NCBI GenBank assembly: GCA_020859985.1
Contig: JAJBVD010000083.1
Coordinates: 62,001-126,000, forward strand
Source: Clostridiales bacterium
GTDB taxonomy: Bacteria; Bacillota; Clostridia; Lachnospirales; Lachnospiraceae
Reading direction: 5' to 3'
DNA: 64,000 bases
In this document: positions 52,563-60,910 of the stretch, in pieces
Numbering within the stretch: position 1 is the stretch's first letter
How the letters are laid out: every line of letters begins with the position of its first letter
Program-made: the position numbers and the translations under genes
Notes under the pieces: model-generated
The model's database searches: none
What the model was told of the DNA's origin: nothing
The model's input: only the letters and a program-made list of their open reading frames with translations

Positions 52563-53546
52563 ATGTCTAAAGTAGTTGATTTTTGCAGAAGAAACCTCGC
52601 CTGGGTTTTGCTTTTGATCATCTGTGTTGTATTTACATTCACGAGTCATAATTTCCTGACTGTGAAGAACCTGTTGAATATCCTGAACCAGAACGCGTAC
52701 ATCATCATCTGTACCTATGGTATCGCACTGATCATGATGTCCGGCGGCCTGGATATGGCGGTCGGATACCAGATGAGTATCTGCGGCGTCCTGGCGGCGC
52801 TGATGCTGACCAACACCGGACTTCCGATCCCGGTAGTTGTGATCATCACCATCCTGGTCAGCATGGCGTTCGGCGCGCTCGGCACCCTGCTTGAACAGCT
52901 GCTGCAGCTGCCGCGTATTTTCGTATCCATCGGCCTCAGTACTGTATATCAGGGCGTTGCCTACGTTATCACAAACTCCAAAACAATCTCCAACCTGCCG
53001 GACGGATTTAAGGCGATCGGCCAGGGAACGATTTTCCATCCGAGTCTGACCTACGCGACAATCGCGATGATCGTATTCGGTATCATCATGAGCTTTGTCA
53101 TGGATCGTACTTATTTCGGACGTTATGTATTTGCGCTCGGAGGCAATGAGGCGGCTGCGAGACTGGCCGGTATCAACGTAAAGCGTATGAAATATGCGAT
53201 CGGCTGTGTGGCAGGTCTGTTCTGCGGCATCGGTTCTGTCATCCTGACAGCCCGTGTCGGCGCGGCTGCGGCAGGTACCGCGGCAGGCACTGAGATCACC
53301 GTCCTGACCGGCGTTCTGGTCGGCGGCGTATCCGTCCGCGGCGGCGACGGCAAGATCGCGAACTGTATCGCTGGTGTCCTGATCATGGGACTGCTCGCGA
53401 ACGGCATGCAGCTGGCCGGTCTGAACACTTATTATCAGTATATCGCAAAGGGTTCGATCATGCTGGCCGTGATGTGGTTCGACGCGTTCCAGATCAAGAG
53501 GAGAGCGGTTGCTTCGAATAAGAGAAAAGAGGACCGCGCGGCGTAA
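52563..53546 (+). CDS. Sugar ABC transporter permease (RbsC-like)
   Basis: 327-residue integral membrane protein with about 9-10 membrane segments; the family coupling region is visible as ALGGNEAAARLAGINVKRMKYA (about 196-217). Forms the channel for the sugar bound by the 49701 product, with the ATPase encoded just before it. Only one permease gene is present, so a homodimer is expected. Terminated by the hairpin at 53587-53619. Confidence 0.95.
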   Translation: MSKVVDFCRRNLAWVLLLIICVVFTFTSHNFLTVKNLLNILNQNAYIIICTYGIALIMMSGGLDMAVGYQMSICGVLAALMLTNTGLPIPVVVIITILVSMAFGALGTLLEQLLQLPRIFVSIGLSTVYQGVAYVITNSKTISNLPDGFKAIGQGTIFHPSLTYATIAMIVFGIIMSFVMDRTYFGRYVFALGGNEAAARLAGINVKRMKYAIGCVAGLFCGIGSVILTARVGAAAAGTAAGTEITVLTGVLVGGVSVRGGDGKIANCIAGVLIMGLLANGMQLAGLNTYYQYIAKGSIMLAVMWFDAFQIKRRAVASNKRKEDRAA

Positions 53547-53586
53547 GATACGGAACATTGCATGGAAACGCTGAGAAAATAAAATC

Positions 53587-53619
53587 AGGGTAACTGTGAA
53601 GGTACTGAACAGTTACCCT
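53587..53619 (+). terminator. Hairpin after sugar ABC operon
   Basis: AGGGTAACTG / CAGTTACCCT, 10-bp perfect stem with 13-base loop; no clear T-run follows. Confidence 0.55.
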
Positions 53620-53718
53620 CGTTCCTATAATGCCAGAACGCTCCGTGTGCAAAAGGACAAATTTGAGATTACAGGTGTTTTTTGCCTGTGAAAGAACGAG
53701 CCTGAGAAAGGAGAGAAC

Positions 53719-54534
53719 ATGATCAATTCGGAATTTAAGACGGAAAAGGTGAGTGAGCGGATCACCCGGATTTTTGCGTTTTCTACGGAACTGATGTATC
53801 TGGTGGAGGGTGAGAACCGGGCGGCACTGCTGGATTCGGGCAGCGGGATTGGGTTTGTGAAGCCGTTGATCGACTGGTTGACGGACAAGCCGGTCACGGT
53901 GCTGCTGACGCACGGTCATGTGGATCACGCGATGGGCGCGTCGGAGTTCCCGGCGGAGAATGTCTACATCAATCAGGAAGACGCCTATATCTATGAGAAG
54001 CATTGTACTTGGGAGTTCCGCAAGAGCGGCCTGGGTATGATGCCGGGCGGAGAGCTTGTCACAGAGGACGACTTCACCCCGGTGGTGCCGATCACGGACT
54101 GGCATGATCTGAAGGAAGGAGACTGCTTTGATCTGGGAGGAATTTCAATCAAGATTTATGCCTGTCCGGGCCACACCAGGGGCAGTCTGGCGATGCTGAT
54201 TCCCCAAGAACGGACGGTGCTGCTTGGAGATGCCTGCAACAGCTTTACGTTTCTGTTTCAGGATTATTCGACGACGGTAGAAGAATACCGGGAGAGCCTG
54301 TACCGGCTGAAAAAGAAGCTGGACGGTAAATTTGACAAGGTTCTGGCGTCTCACGGGGATGGTGTGCTTTCACCGGAAGTGATTGACGACAATATTCGTG
54401 TCTGTGAGCAGATTCTGGCCGGAGAGACCAAAGGCTTTCCAATGGAATTCAGAGGGGACAAAGGTCTGCGGGCGCTCGAAAACGTGCAGCCCGGGCATGG
54501 GAATATCATCTATAATCCGGCCCGAATTCGCTGA
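53719..54534 (+). CDS. MBL-fold metallo-hydrolase
   Basis: 271 residues of the metallo-beta-lactamase fold: zinc motif LTHGHVDHAMG (H65, H67, D69, H70), a His in CPGHTRGSLAM, an Asp in LLGDACNSF and a His in ASHGDGVLSP. Enzymes of this group hydrolyse thioesters, lactones or phosphodiesters. AAAGGAG site. It follows the sugar transporter operon by about 170 bases and may act on the sugar or its lactone, which is guesswork. Confidence 0.9.
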   Translation: MINSEFKTEKVSERITRIFAFSTELMYLVEGENRAALLDSGSGIGFVKPLIDWLTDKPVTVLLTHGHVDHAMGASEFPAENVYINQEDAYIYEKHCTWEFRKSGLGMMPGGELVTEDDFTPVVPITDWHDLKEGDCFDLGGISIKIYACPGHTRGSLAMLIPQERTVLLGDACNSFTFLFQDYSTTVEEYRESLYRLKKKLDGKFDKVLASHGDGVLSPEVIDDNIRVCEQILAGETKGFPMEFRGDKGLRALENVQPGHGNIIYNPARIR

Positions 54535-54624
54535 ATGGGAAGCCTTGAAGAAATGCGTTTTAACGGCACACCTGGAAAAATGTTCCAACCTGTTTCATGC
54601 GGAAGTTTTTAAATGCGAATATAA

Positions 54625-55173
54625 CTATTGCAGTCGGAGACCATAGTCTGCAATCAGTTTTTGCAGTCTCTCAAGAGTAACGGAAAGAGATTCCAGTACA
54701 CTAAGGATATTTTCGATATCTCTGGTGCCGGGCATTTCTTTGGGAACGAGCTTTTCCCGGGATACAATTTCCTCCACAGTGTAAAAGCAAACAATTGCCA
54801 TTTTCCCTGTGGGCAGAATGACATCCTTTCCTGGAGATTCTCTGTCTTCCCTGCTGGAAAGAGTAATATCTTTTTCACTTTCATTAATAATGTACAGATA
54901 ATCTGTATAGTGCTCGTTAAAGGTAAAGGCAGAAGAACCATCGTATGTCCCAAGCGATGTAATCAGCCCATAACCGGAATGACCGTAACCGAAATTTCTG
55001 TCATCGAAGTCAAATGCATATTTTTCATAGTCGTCTTTATCCTGAAAACCGCCATTTTTGAAATGCGTGATAATTTCATTTCCGTGCCCGGAAGGATACA
55101 TGTCACCATTAAATTCTACAGTGCTGTATACTCTCCAGTCAGTTCCGATAAATTGTATTTTTCCACGAGTCAT
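54625..55173 (-). CDS. Hypothetical protein
   Basis: 182 residues, not recognised. Rich in Gly, Tyr and Asp (FDFDDRNFGYGHSGYGLITSLGTYDGSSAFTFNEHY), likely beta-structured, with a C-terminal coiled helix (about 150-178). No signal peptide or membrane segment. Start at ATG behind AGGAGGAG; translation could begin 27 codons earlier but without a site. Stands alone, with about 200 AT-rich bases upstream. Confidence 0.7.
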   Translation of the reverse strand: MTRGKIQFIGTDWRVYSTVEFNGDMYPSGHGNEIITHFKNGGFQDKDDYEKYAFDFDDRNFGYGHSGYGLITSLGTYDGSSAFTFNEHYTDYLYIINESEKDITLSSREDRESPGKDVILPTGKMAIVCFYTVEEIVSREKLVPKEMPGTRDIENILSVLESLSVTLERLQKLIADYGLRLQ

Positions 55174-55456
55174 GTTTTCTCCTCCTGTTTTTGTTGTGAC
55201 TGTATATATGGCATATTGGAAATTACGTTGTAATAGTAATGCATAATTGAGCAAAAGTCAACTGATAAAATAAAAAATATACAATAAATATATTTTTGCC
55301 AAATGAAACAGGAAAAATTCAGGGGATTGAATTTCAGACAGATAGAAGTAACGCGCTCCATGGAGAATGTAATATATAATGAGTTGAGAAAAAGATTGGA
55401 TATATTCTGGTTACAAATTGTAGGACAGTAAAGGTGTATGTCCGGCGATACTTAAT

Positions 55457-56383
55457 CTATTGAAAAAACTGGATGCCGGCATCCACCGTTTTTTGTACCA
55501 GATCGACAAAACGCTTCGCCATGGGCGAAAGGTCATCGTTATTCCGGTAGCAGAGGTCGACAGAGATGGTCGTGTGGGGAAGAATCGAGGCGACTGCGAA
55601 CGGTGCTTTTTCCGGGAAGTTGCCGTCCTCCGGCCGGTTAGTCATATATTCTGCCAGGATCGCAATGCCCATGCCCTTTGTGACCAGGTCCAGAACGCTG
55701 TCCACCCGGTGACAGGTAAACGCGATTTTCGGGGAAAATCCGACCCGGTAGCAGACATCCAGGATCAGCTGATGTACGGTCGTATTTTCCGCGAGCGCAA
55801 TAAAGGTCTCATCACGCAGCTGCTCCAGCCGAAGCTCCTTTTGATTGGCGAGTGGGTGCGATTTCGGAAGGATACAGACCAGAGAATCATCAAGATAATG
55901 AATGCGCTGAACCGTTTCTGCCATCAGCTCTCGTTCCGGCATATGCGCGAAGATGACATCGCATTTGTGTTCCCGAAGTTGAGAAGCCAGATCATTCGGA
56001 TCCCCCTCGAACATCTGGATGCTGCTGTTGGGATATTTCCTTTTAAAGTCTGCGATCAGGCCGGTAATCCCGTATTTCGCGGTAGCGGCGATCGTGCCCA
56101 CCGTCACCCGGCCGCGTTCAGATTCCAGCTCGTTCTGCAGGGAGGCATTGTAGCTGTACTGGGTCTGGACGATCGTATTCGCGTAGGGGAGCAGCAGTTT
56201 GCCGTATTTGGAGAGTGCGACCTTACGGGAGGTGCGCTCAAACAGTGGAACGCCCAGCTCCTTTTCCATGGACATGATGTGTTTGGATAATGTGGACTGC
56301 CCGATAAAGAGACGGTCCGCGGCCTCCAGATAATTGGAGCAGTCCGCGAGGACGGTAAATTCACGGAAATATTCGATATTCAT
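55457..56383 (-). CDS. LysR-family transcriptional regulator
   Basis: About 308 residues: N-terminal winged helix (1-65, MNIEYFREFTVLADCSNYLEAADRLFIGQSTLSKHIMSMEKELGVPLFERTSRKVALS) and a periplasmic-binding-like effector domain (90-300). Divergent from the GPH transporter; the shared region carries the palindrome CAATTCGAATTG over the transporter -35 box and an AATCT-N5-AGATT repeat upstream. Likely activates the transporter-esterase-tannase-GH65-UbiD block in response to an aromatic or sugar effector. Confidence 0.92.
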   Translation of the reverse strand: MNIEYFREFTVLADCSNYLEAADRLFIGQSTLSKHIMSMEKELGVPLFERTSRKVALSKYGKLLLPYANTIVQTQYSYNASLQNELESERGRVTVGTIAATAKYGITGLIADFKRKYPNSSIQMFEGDPNDLASQLREHKCDVIFAHMPERELMAETVQRIHYLDDSLVCILPKSHPLANQKELRLEQLRDETFIALAENTTVHQLILDVCYRVGFSPKIAFTCHRVDSVLDLVTKGMGIAILAEYMTNRPEDGNFPEKAPFAVASILPHTTISVDLCYRNNDDLSPMAKRFVDLVQKTVDAGIQFFQ

Positions 56384-56476
56384 ATGTAAAAACCTCACAA
56401 AACAAAATGCATTTCTACTATAAAAGCAGAAAAAATCAACAATTCTAATCTGGAATAGATTTTACAACAATTCGAA

Positions 56477-56505
56477 TTGCTTGTCAATCTTGCACAGAAT
56501 ATAAT
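56477..56505 (+). promoter_or_regulatory. Promoter and LysR-type operator of transporter operon
   Basis: TTGCTT, 17 bases, TATAAT; the 12-bp perfect palindrome CAATTCGAATTG (56468-56479) overlaps the -35 box and AATCT-GGAAT-AGATT (about 56446-56461) lies just upstream, the spacing expected for LysR recognition and activation sites. Confidence 0.6.
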
Positions 56506-56663
56506 CAGATTATCATAAAACATTGTTTTATAAAACAAATCTGCACCTTGCGGAACTGACATGGCCAGTCAGAATTTCGCAAAACCAATCAGAACTTTGC
56601 GGTTCCTTTTACACTTTGAGGGAGTGCGAGGGAATGCATGAGGTTCATGCAAAGGAGAAAAAA

Positions 56664-58019
56664 ATGAACGAAAACAAAAAAATCCCCATGTGGCAAAAAA
56701 TCTGCTATGGCTGCGGCGCGGGCGGCGGCAATGTCATGAGCACCCTGCTGGCGAGCTTCCTGCTCAGTTACTACACAGATACGGCGCTGATCGCCTCAGC
56801 TGCGATCGGAACGATGTTTGTCATCTGCCGTCTGTTTGACGGTGTGACCGACTTCGCGATGGGCGGTATCGTGGATAAGACCAACACGAAACTCGGAAAA
56901 GCGCGTCCGTGGCTGATCATCGCGGCACCGCTGATGTGCATCGGTATCATTCTGATTTTAAGCGTACCGCAGGGCTGGAGCTCCGCGATGAAGCTGGTCT
57001 ACGCATATGTGACCTACATATTCCTGAACTGCATCGTTTACACAATCTTTGGTATCGCGCATGCGGCTCTGCTGGCCCGTATGACCCGTGACTTCAAAGA
57101 CCGTACCACGACTTCAACAGTTTCTTCTATTTTAAATAACGCGGTTGGTCTTGTAGTCGGTACGATGATCACAGCGCTGCAGCTGAACTTTGGCTGGACG
57201 GTTACCGGCGTTATCCTTGGCATTATCGCCGGTGTTCTGATCCTGATTCCCGGTATCTTCTGCGAAGAGAATGTCGGAATGTCTGCACAGGACAATGGAA
57301 ATAAGCAGAAGGATAATGGTCCGTCCATGAAAGAACAGCTTCCGGCTGTACTGAAAAATAAGTATTTCTGGCTTGCTCTGCTGATCGGTGTATTTACACT
57401 GCTGGTAAACGCGAACGCGATTGCGGCGCAGATTTATTACTGCAACGTAGTTCTTGGCGACCCGATGTATATGACGACTCTGATGAGTGTCGGACAGCTG
57501 CCTGGCATTATCATCCTGTTCTTTATGCCGTACTTTTCCAATAAGTTTTCCAAGCGTGCATTCATGGCATGCGGCGGTGTGCTGATGATCATCGGTTTTG
57601 TGCTGATCGGTCTGGCGGGGACCAATAAGATGATGCTGCTGGCAGGTACTGTTCTTCGTTCAATCGGCATTGGCCCGATGTTCGCCGGTATTTATGCGTT
57701 CGTAGCGGACGCGGCAGATTATGGCGAGTGGAAATTTGGCATCCGTTCTGAGGGTCTGATTTCATCTTCCCAGTCGATCGGTTCCAAGATTGGTATCGGC
57801 TTTGGCTCTGCGGTAACCGCGTGGATTCTGGCTGGGGTTGGCTATGATGCGACGGCTGCGACACAGTCGAGCAGCGTTGTGACGGCAATCCGTTTTGACT
57901 ATGGCTGGCTGGGCGCGATTATCAGTGTATTCTTGCTGATCTGCGTGCTGCAGATGGATGTTGAGAAGTATTTGCCTGAGATCCGTAAGACGGTAGCGGA
58001 GAAGAAGCCGGAAATGTAA
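56664..58019 (+). CDS. GPH-family glycoside/sugar:cation symporter
   Basis: About 451 residues, 12 membrane segments, of the glycoside-pentoside-hexuronide branch of the major facilitator superfamily. Family marks: RLFDGVTDFAMGGIVDKTNTKLGKARPWL (about 55-85) and ADAADYGEWKFGIRSEGLISSSQSIGSKIG (about 350-380). Imports a glycoside with Na+ or H+. Start at the ATG behind AAAGGAG; an upstream start at 56523 would add 47 polar residues. First gene of the LysR-controlled block; 11 bases before the esterase gene. Confidence 0.93.
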   Translation: MNENKKIPMWQKICYGCGAGGGNVMSTLLASFLLSYYTDTALIASAAIGTMFVICRLFDGVTDFAMGGIVDKTNTKLGKARPWLIIAAPLMCIGIILILSVPQGWSSAMKLVYAYVTYIFLNCIVYTIFGIAHAALLARMTRDFKDRTTTSTVSSILNNAVGLVVGTMITALQLNFGWTVTGVILGIIAGVLILIPGIFCEENVGMSAQDNGNKQKDNGPSMKEQLPAVLKNKYFWLALLIGVFTLLVNANAIAAQIYYCNVVLGDPMYMTTLMSVGQLPGIIILFFMPYFSNKFSKRAFMACGGVLMIIGFVLIGLAGTNKMMLLAGTVLRSIGIGPMFAGIYAFVADAADYGEWKFGIRSEGLISSSQSIGSKIGIGFGSAVTAWILAGVGYDATAATQSSSVVTAIRFDYGWLGAIISVFLLICVLQMDVEKYLPEIRKTVAEKKPEM

Positions 58020-58030
58020 GGAGAATTCAT

Positions 58031-58981
58031 ATGGACGAAAAAATGAAAGAAAAAGCGCCGGATACACTGGACTATGACGCGCTGGATGGCTCGCTTCAGT
58101 TTGACGGTCCGCCTGCTGATTTTCAGGTCAAAATGGCCGATATCAGCCAGGTGACAAAGAAAAAGCTGGACGTAGTCTATGCGAAAGAATCTCCGAACCA
58201 GCGACTGGATCTGTACTATCCCGAGGAAGGGGAAGGACCGTTCGCGGTGCTTCTCCATATCCACGGCGGAGGTTTCGGGCTGGGCGACAAACGCGACGAT
58301 CACATGGATACCTATCTGAAGTTTTTGAAAAGAGGAATCGCGGTGGGATCAATCGAGTATCGCTTAAGCGGCGAGGCTATTTTTCCGGCCGCGGTGCTGG
58401 ACTGCAGGGAAGCGGTGCGGTTCCTGCGCAGAAATGCCGCGGAATATGAGCTTGACCCTAACCGCATTGCGGTGATCGGCGGCTCGGCAGGAGGAAATTT
58501 AAGCGCGATCCTGGCGATGAATATCCCGAACGGGGAGTTTCCGGGAGAGGAAGGCAAAACATTTGACGGAAGCTGCGAGGTCTGCGTAGCTGTGGATCAG
58601 TTCGGCCCGATTGATTTTGTAGTGATGGACGATATGGCGAGAGAGAACGGTGTCAGCTTTGCCGACCACGATCAGGCAGGTTCCGCGGAGAGCAGCTATA
58701 TGGGCGGAGCGTTAAAGGAACTGGATACGGACTATCTGGCGAAAGCGAACCCGATCACTTACATCAATCCGGCCATGGCGCCGCTGCTGGTGCAGCATGG
58801 GTGCATGGATCGTCTGGTGCCGTACCAGCAGTCGGTGAAGCTCGTGGAGGCGGTAAAAGAAAAAGTGGGAGAGAACCGTGTGGAATTCACAACGCTTCCA
58901 ACCGCAGATCACGAGGACAAGCTGTATGGGACGGATGAGAACCTGGACATTGTGTGGGAGTTTATAAAGAAATACCTTTAA
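58031..58981 (+). CDS. Alpha/beta-hydrolase esterase
   Basis: 316-residue esterase of the BD-FAE/lipase-like group: HGGGFGLGDK oxyanion motif (78-87), nucleophile S152 in IGGSAGGNLSA, Asp in QHGCMDRLVPYQQ and His in TADHEDKLYG. No signal peptide, so it acts on imported esters, perhaps feruloyl, galloyl or acetyl groups on sugars. Translationally close to the transporter (11-base gap, AAGGAG). Confidence 0.9.
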   Translation: MDEKMKEKAPDTLDYDALDGSLQFDGPPADFQVKMADISQVTKKKLDVVYAKESPNQRLDLYYPEEGEGPFAVLLHIHGGGFGLGDKRDDHMDTYLKFLKRGIAVGSIEYRLSGEAIFPAAVLDCREAVRFLRRNAAEYELDPNRIAVIGGSAGGNLSAILAMNIPNGEFPGEEGKTFDGSCEVCVAVDQFGPIDFVVMDDMARENGVSFADHDQAGSAESSYMGGALKELDTDYLAKANPITYINPAMAPLLVQHGCMDRLVPYQQSVKLVEAVKEKVGENRVEFTTLPTADHEDKLYGTDENLDIVWEFIKKYL

Positions 58982-59106
58982 ATGCTATCCTGACAGAATT
59001 AAGAAACCGCGGCAGAAAGCCTTTAGTCTGTCCGCGGATTCCTTTTATCACATGATTTGACATGGTATTGACCATAAATACATTGTAGTAACAGGAGGGT
59101 TTATGC

Positions 59107-60855
59107 ATGTTTGACTCAATTCCAATTATTAATAAAACTCTGGAACTTGCGGAAGTCAAAGACCAGTGGTTTTTCGACGACAAGTATCAGTGCTGGTGCC
59201 TGGAGGACGTGCTTTATACGCTCAAAGCAACGACCCCGAAATTCCAGCGGCTCAGCATTTTTGTGCCGGCTCCTTATATGAAAGAGGGCGGCGAGATCAA
59301 TCCGGAGGGCAGTATGAACGGCTTTACGGCCGCGACGGCGCCGGTGATCATGAACAACAATTCAGCGGGCTATATGGAGATGCCGCATATGTGGCTCGGC
59401 GGCCCGCGCTGCTTCGGTCCGCAGTATCTGGAGCGCGGCTTTGTGTATGTGACTTGCGGGAACCGCGGACGGGAATCCAAAGACGCGAACGGCAAACGCT
59501 GCGGAAAGATTCCGTCCAATCTGGTGGATTTGAAGACGGTGATTCGTTTCCTGCGCCACAACGCAGACGTGCTTCCGGGCGATATGGAAAAGATTATTTC
59601 CGTTGGCTGGAGCGCGGGCGGCGCGATGTCCTCTCTGTTATCTGTGACCGGCAACAACAAAAACTATGATCCGTATCTTGAGGAGTCCGGTGCGTTTATG
59701 GAGGAGCGCGACGATGTCTATGCCGCGCAGATTTACTGCCCGATCATCGATCTGGAGCATGCGGATCTGGCCTATGAGTGGATGTTCTCGGCAGATAAAG
59801 AGAACGAGCCGTCTCCGGCTGGACCGGGCGGTGTGATGACGCCGTTTGAGGAGGCTTTGTCCGCAAAGCTGCGCAGCGCTTATATCCAGTATTTTAACGG
59901 CCTTGGACTGAAGAATCCGGATACGGACGAGCCGCTGGTGCTGAATGCTGACGGCAGGAGCGGCAGCGCTTACGACTATCTGATGGCGAAGATCGACGGA
60001 GCCGCGACCAAATTCCTGACAATGCTGAATGCGGGAGAGCTTGAGGAGACGTATTCGGTCGAAGACTATATTAAAGGAAATTATACCTATGAAACCATGG
60101 CACCTCAGGGTGGCCCGGATGAAAAAGATGATGAACCGGATGATGTCGCTCTGATGCAGGGACATGCAGGCCCGGGCGTGGCACTCAATAAACCGCCGAT
60201 GGGCGGCCCGGATGGAGAAATGCCGTCAGAGCCTCCTACACTTGGAAATATGCTTTCACGTCCGCCGAAAGGTGTGCCGACGCCGCCGCCGTTTGAGCCG
60301 CCGATGATGACTGTTCAGGGGAAGGATAAGAGCAGCTGGCTTTCATGGGACGGAGAGCAGGCCTTTATTTCCAATTTGGACAGCTACGTGCTGAACCATC
60401 GCCGCAGGATGAAACCCTGCACGTCATTTGATATTTTAAGCGGGAAAAGCGGAGAGAATGAGGTGTATGGGGCGCCGGAAGAGGCTTCCGTACATTTCTC
60501 TACGGCGGTTGCCGACGCGATCGCTTCCCTGAAGGAACAGTTCCCGGCAGAGTATGCGAAATACTATCCGGCGTATGTTCTGGCGACAGGGGATTCTGCT
60601 CTTGCACGTCAGCTGTTTCTGAACAACCCGCTGAATTTCATCGGGACGGAAGAGGAGTCTGACCAGGCAAAATATTACCGCGTGCGTGTCGGCGCGAGCG
60701 ACGCGGATACCTCCTTTATGATCGGTATGACGCTTGCACTGGAGCTGGCAAATGCCGGGAAACCGGTGGACTACGCGCTTGTCTGGGACAAGCCGCACTG
60801 CGAGGCGGATTATCCGGGTGAGGTATGCGACTGGATTGAGAGTATCTGTAAGTGA
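59107..60855 (+). CDS. Subtype-B tannase-like esterase
   Basis: 582-residue alpha/beta hydrolase. Nucleophile S169 lies in KIISVGWSAGGAMSSLLSVTGNNKNYDPYLEE-type sequence and a late His (H564) in WDKPHCEADYPGEV; the stretch VTCGNRGRESKDANG resembles bacterial subtype-B tannases, which split galloyl esters. A proline-rich, disordered insert (about 340-400, GGPDEKDDEPDD to PTPPPFEPP) is unusual. No signal peptide, so the ester is hydrolysed in the cytoplasm. Follows an esterase and precedes GH65 and UbiD genes. Substrate is inferred from resemblance. Confidence 0.75.
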   Translation: MFDSIPIINKTLELAEVKDQWFFDDKYQCWCLEDVLYTLKATTPKFQRLSIFVPAPYMKEGGEINPEGSMNGFTAATAPVIMNNNSAGYMEMPHMWLGGPRCFGPQYLERGFVYVTCGNRGRESKDANGKRCGKIPSNLVDLKTVIRFLRHNADVLPGDMEKIISVGWSAGGAMSSLLSVTGNNKNYDPYLEESGAFMEERDDVYAAQIYCPIIDLEHADLAYEWMFSADKENEPSPAGPGGVMTPFEEALSAKLRSAYIQYFNGLGLKNPDTDEPLVLNADGRSGSAYDYLMAKIDGAATKFLTMLNAGELEETYSVEDYIKGNYTYETMAPQGGPDEKDDEPDDVALMQGHAGPGVALNKPPMGGPDGEMPSEPPTLGNMLSRPPKGVPTPPPFEPPMMTVQGKDKSSWLSWDGEQAFISNLDSYVLNHRRRMKPCTSFDILSGKSGENEVYGAPEEASVHFSTAVADAIASLKEQFPAEYAKYYPAYVLATGDSALARQLFLNNPLNFIGTEEESDQAKYYRVRVGASDADTSFMIGMTLALELANAGKPVDYALVWDKPHCEADYPGEVCDWIESICK

Positions 60856-60910
60856 TAACCGAAAAGGAAACGTTTTTTATAACGTTTCCTTTTTACAGGA
60901 GATAATAGTT

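Noticed and set aside
51348-53558. Very long open frame (736 codons) on the minus strand across the ABC transporter genes
   Set aside because: It is fully antisense to two genes with unmistakable RbsA and RbsC motifs, has no ribosome site, and its His/Gln/Asp-rich composition is that of a codon-bias shadow.
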